From NCBI RefSeq assembly GCF_030867095.1, contig NC_081831.1, forward strand, positions 20,064,001 through 20,128,000: a stretch of 64,000 nucleotides of DNA. Direction: 5' to 3'. This document shows, in pieces, positions 63,701-64,000 of this stretch. The notes beneath the pieces were generated by a model. The model was not told the DNA's origin, did not search any database, and worked only from the letters and a program-made list of their open reading frames with translations. Made by a program: the position numbers and the translations under genes. Position 1 is the first letter of the stretch. Every line of letters starts with the position of its first letter. The DNA is from Alligator mississippiensis. Its lineage: Eukaryota > Chordata > Crocodylia > Alligatoridae.

Positions 63701-64000
63701 CCAGAGATTAGGTTGAAGCCCTTCCAAGGCAGAAGATGATCACAGCCTTGGGCACGTGCCTTCATCAAGGTACTACATGTTCACATCATGTCTCCAGCCT
63801 CCTCATGGCATTTCCTCATCTTCAGCTCACACCAGTTGGGAGCCATCCCACCCACCCCAGCTTGTATCCAACCCCTTATCCACACCATGCACTTCCAGTA
63901 CCTCCCTGTTTCTCACTTCTAGACAGATACAGAACTGGAAAGCAAAGAGCAGGAAGCACCTTGCCCAGATGATAATACTAACCGTTTCCTCACTGGCCTG
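60798..64000. other. Upstream of the TEX47-like exons, no gene recognised
   Basis: Expected to hold, or be followed by, the first TEX47-like exon, which I could not identify. An L2/MIR-type tail lies at about 60855-60985. A short ATTT repeat is at about 62580. The overlapping open frames at 62.55-63.01 kb show no similarity. Confidence 0.6.
60855..60985 (+). repeat. L2/MIR-type SINE tail
   Basis: 'ctgtacaaaacctagcacag', 'tagggtcctgggcc' and 'actcctagctgtcataacac' follow the shared amniote tail. Confidence 0.6.

Noticed and set aside
1-64000. CRISPR arrays, operons, tRNA or rRNA genes
   Set aside because: No regularly spaced repeats with unique spacers, and no tRNA cloverleaf or rRNA core phrases were seen. 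The DNA is plainly animal nuclear sequence.

Overview
The window is vertebrate nuclear DNA from a non-avian sauropsid, most likely a crocodilian, with a turtle as the second choice. The grounds are CR1 LINE tails, many short hAT elements with 8-bp target duplications, MIR/L2-type SINE tails, an LTR with a 5-bp duplication, and widely spaced small exons. There are no bacterial features. The species call is inference.

The left 38 kb holds the 3' two thirds of ARHGAP44 (RICH2) on the + strand. Twelve exons could be placed by reading across splice sites: 2560-2687, 8045-8156, 11001-11082, 11263-11343, 13785-13898, 16278-16369, 17215-17395, 20192-20209, 21404-21625, 26156-26307, 28324-28701 and 36122-36270. 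All phases agree. Together they encode 568 residues plus a stop: most of the RhoGAP domain with its arginine finger, a long proline/serine-rich tail, and the C-terminal PDZ ligand STAL. The N-terminal BAR exons lie left of the window. Two further exons look alternative. One is a 447-nt phase-matched cassette (24440-24886) that would insert 149 residues into the tail. The other is a last exon at 30003 that would end the protein in STAV, another class I PDZ ligand, with its own poly(A) signal.

From about 37.8 to 56 kb the DNA is intergenic and rich in repeats: CR1 fragments, hAT elements with duplicated target sites, palindromic MITE-like elements, a 146-bp tandem repeat, and a minus-strand LTR fossil.

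From 60.8 down to 56.0 kb, on the minus strand and converging on ARHGAP44, five phase-compatible exons encode a protein resembling TEX47 (testis-expressed protein 47, a BLUF-like fold). Its first exon was not found. From memory of mammalian 17p12, ELAC2 is the expected neighbour here, so a multi-exon TEX47-like gene in this position is unexpected.

The two genes show no functional link: ARHGAP44 acts on Rac/Cdc42 at membranes, and the role of TEX47-family proteins is unknown. The rest of the window is introns and decayed transposons.
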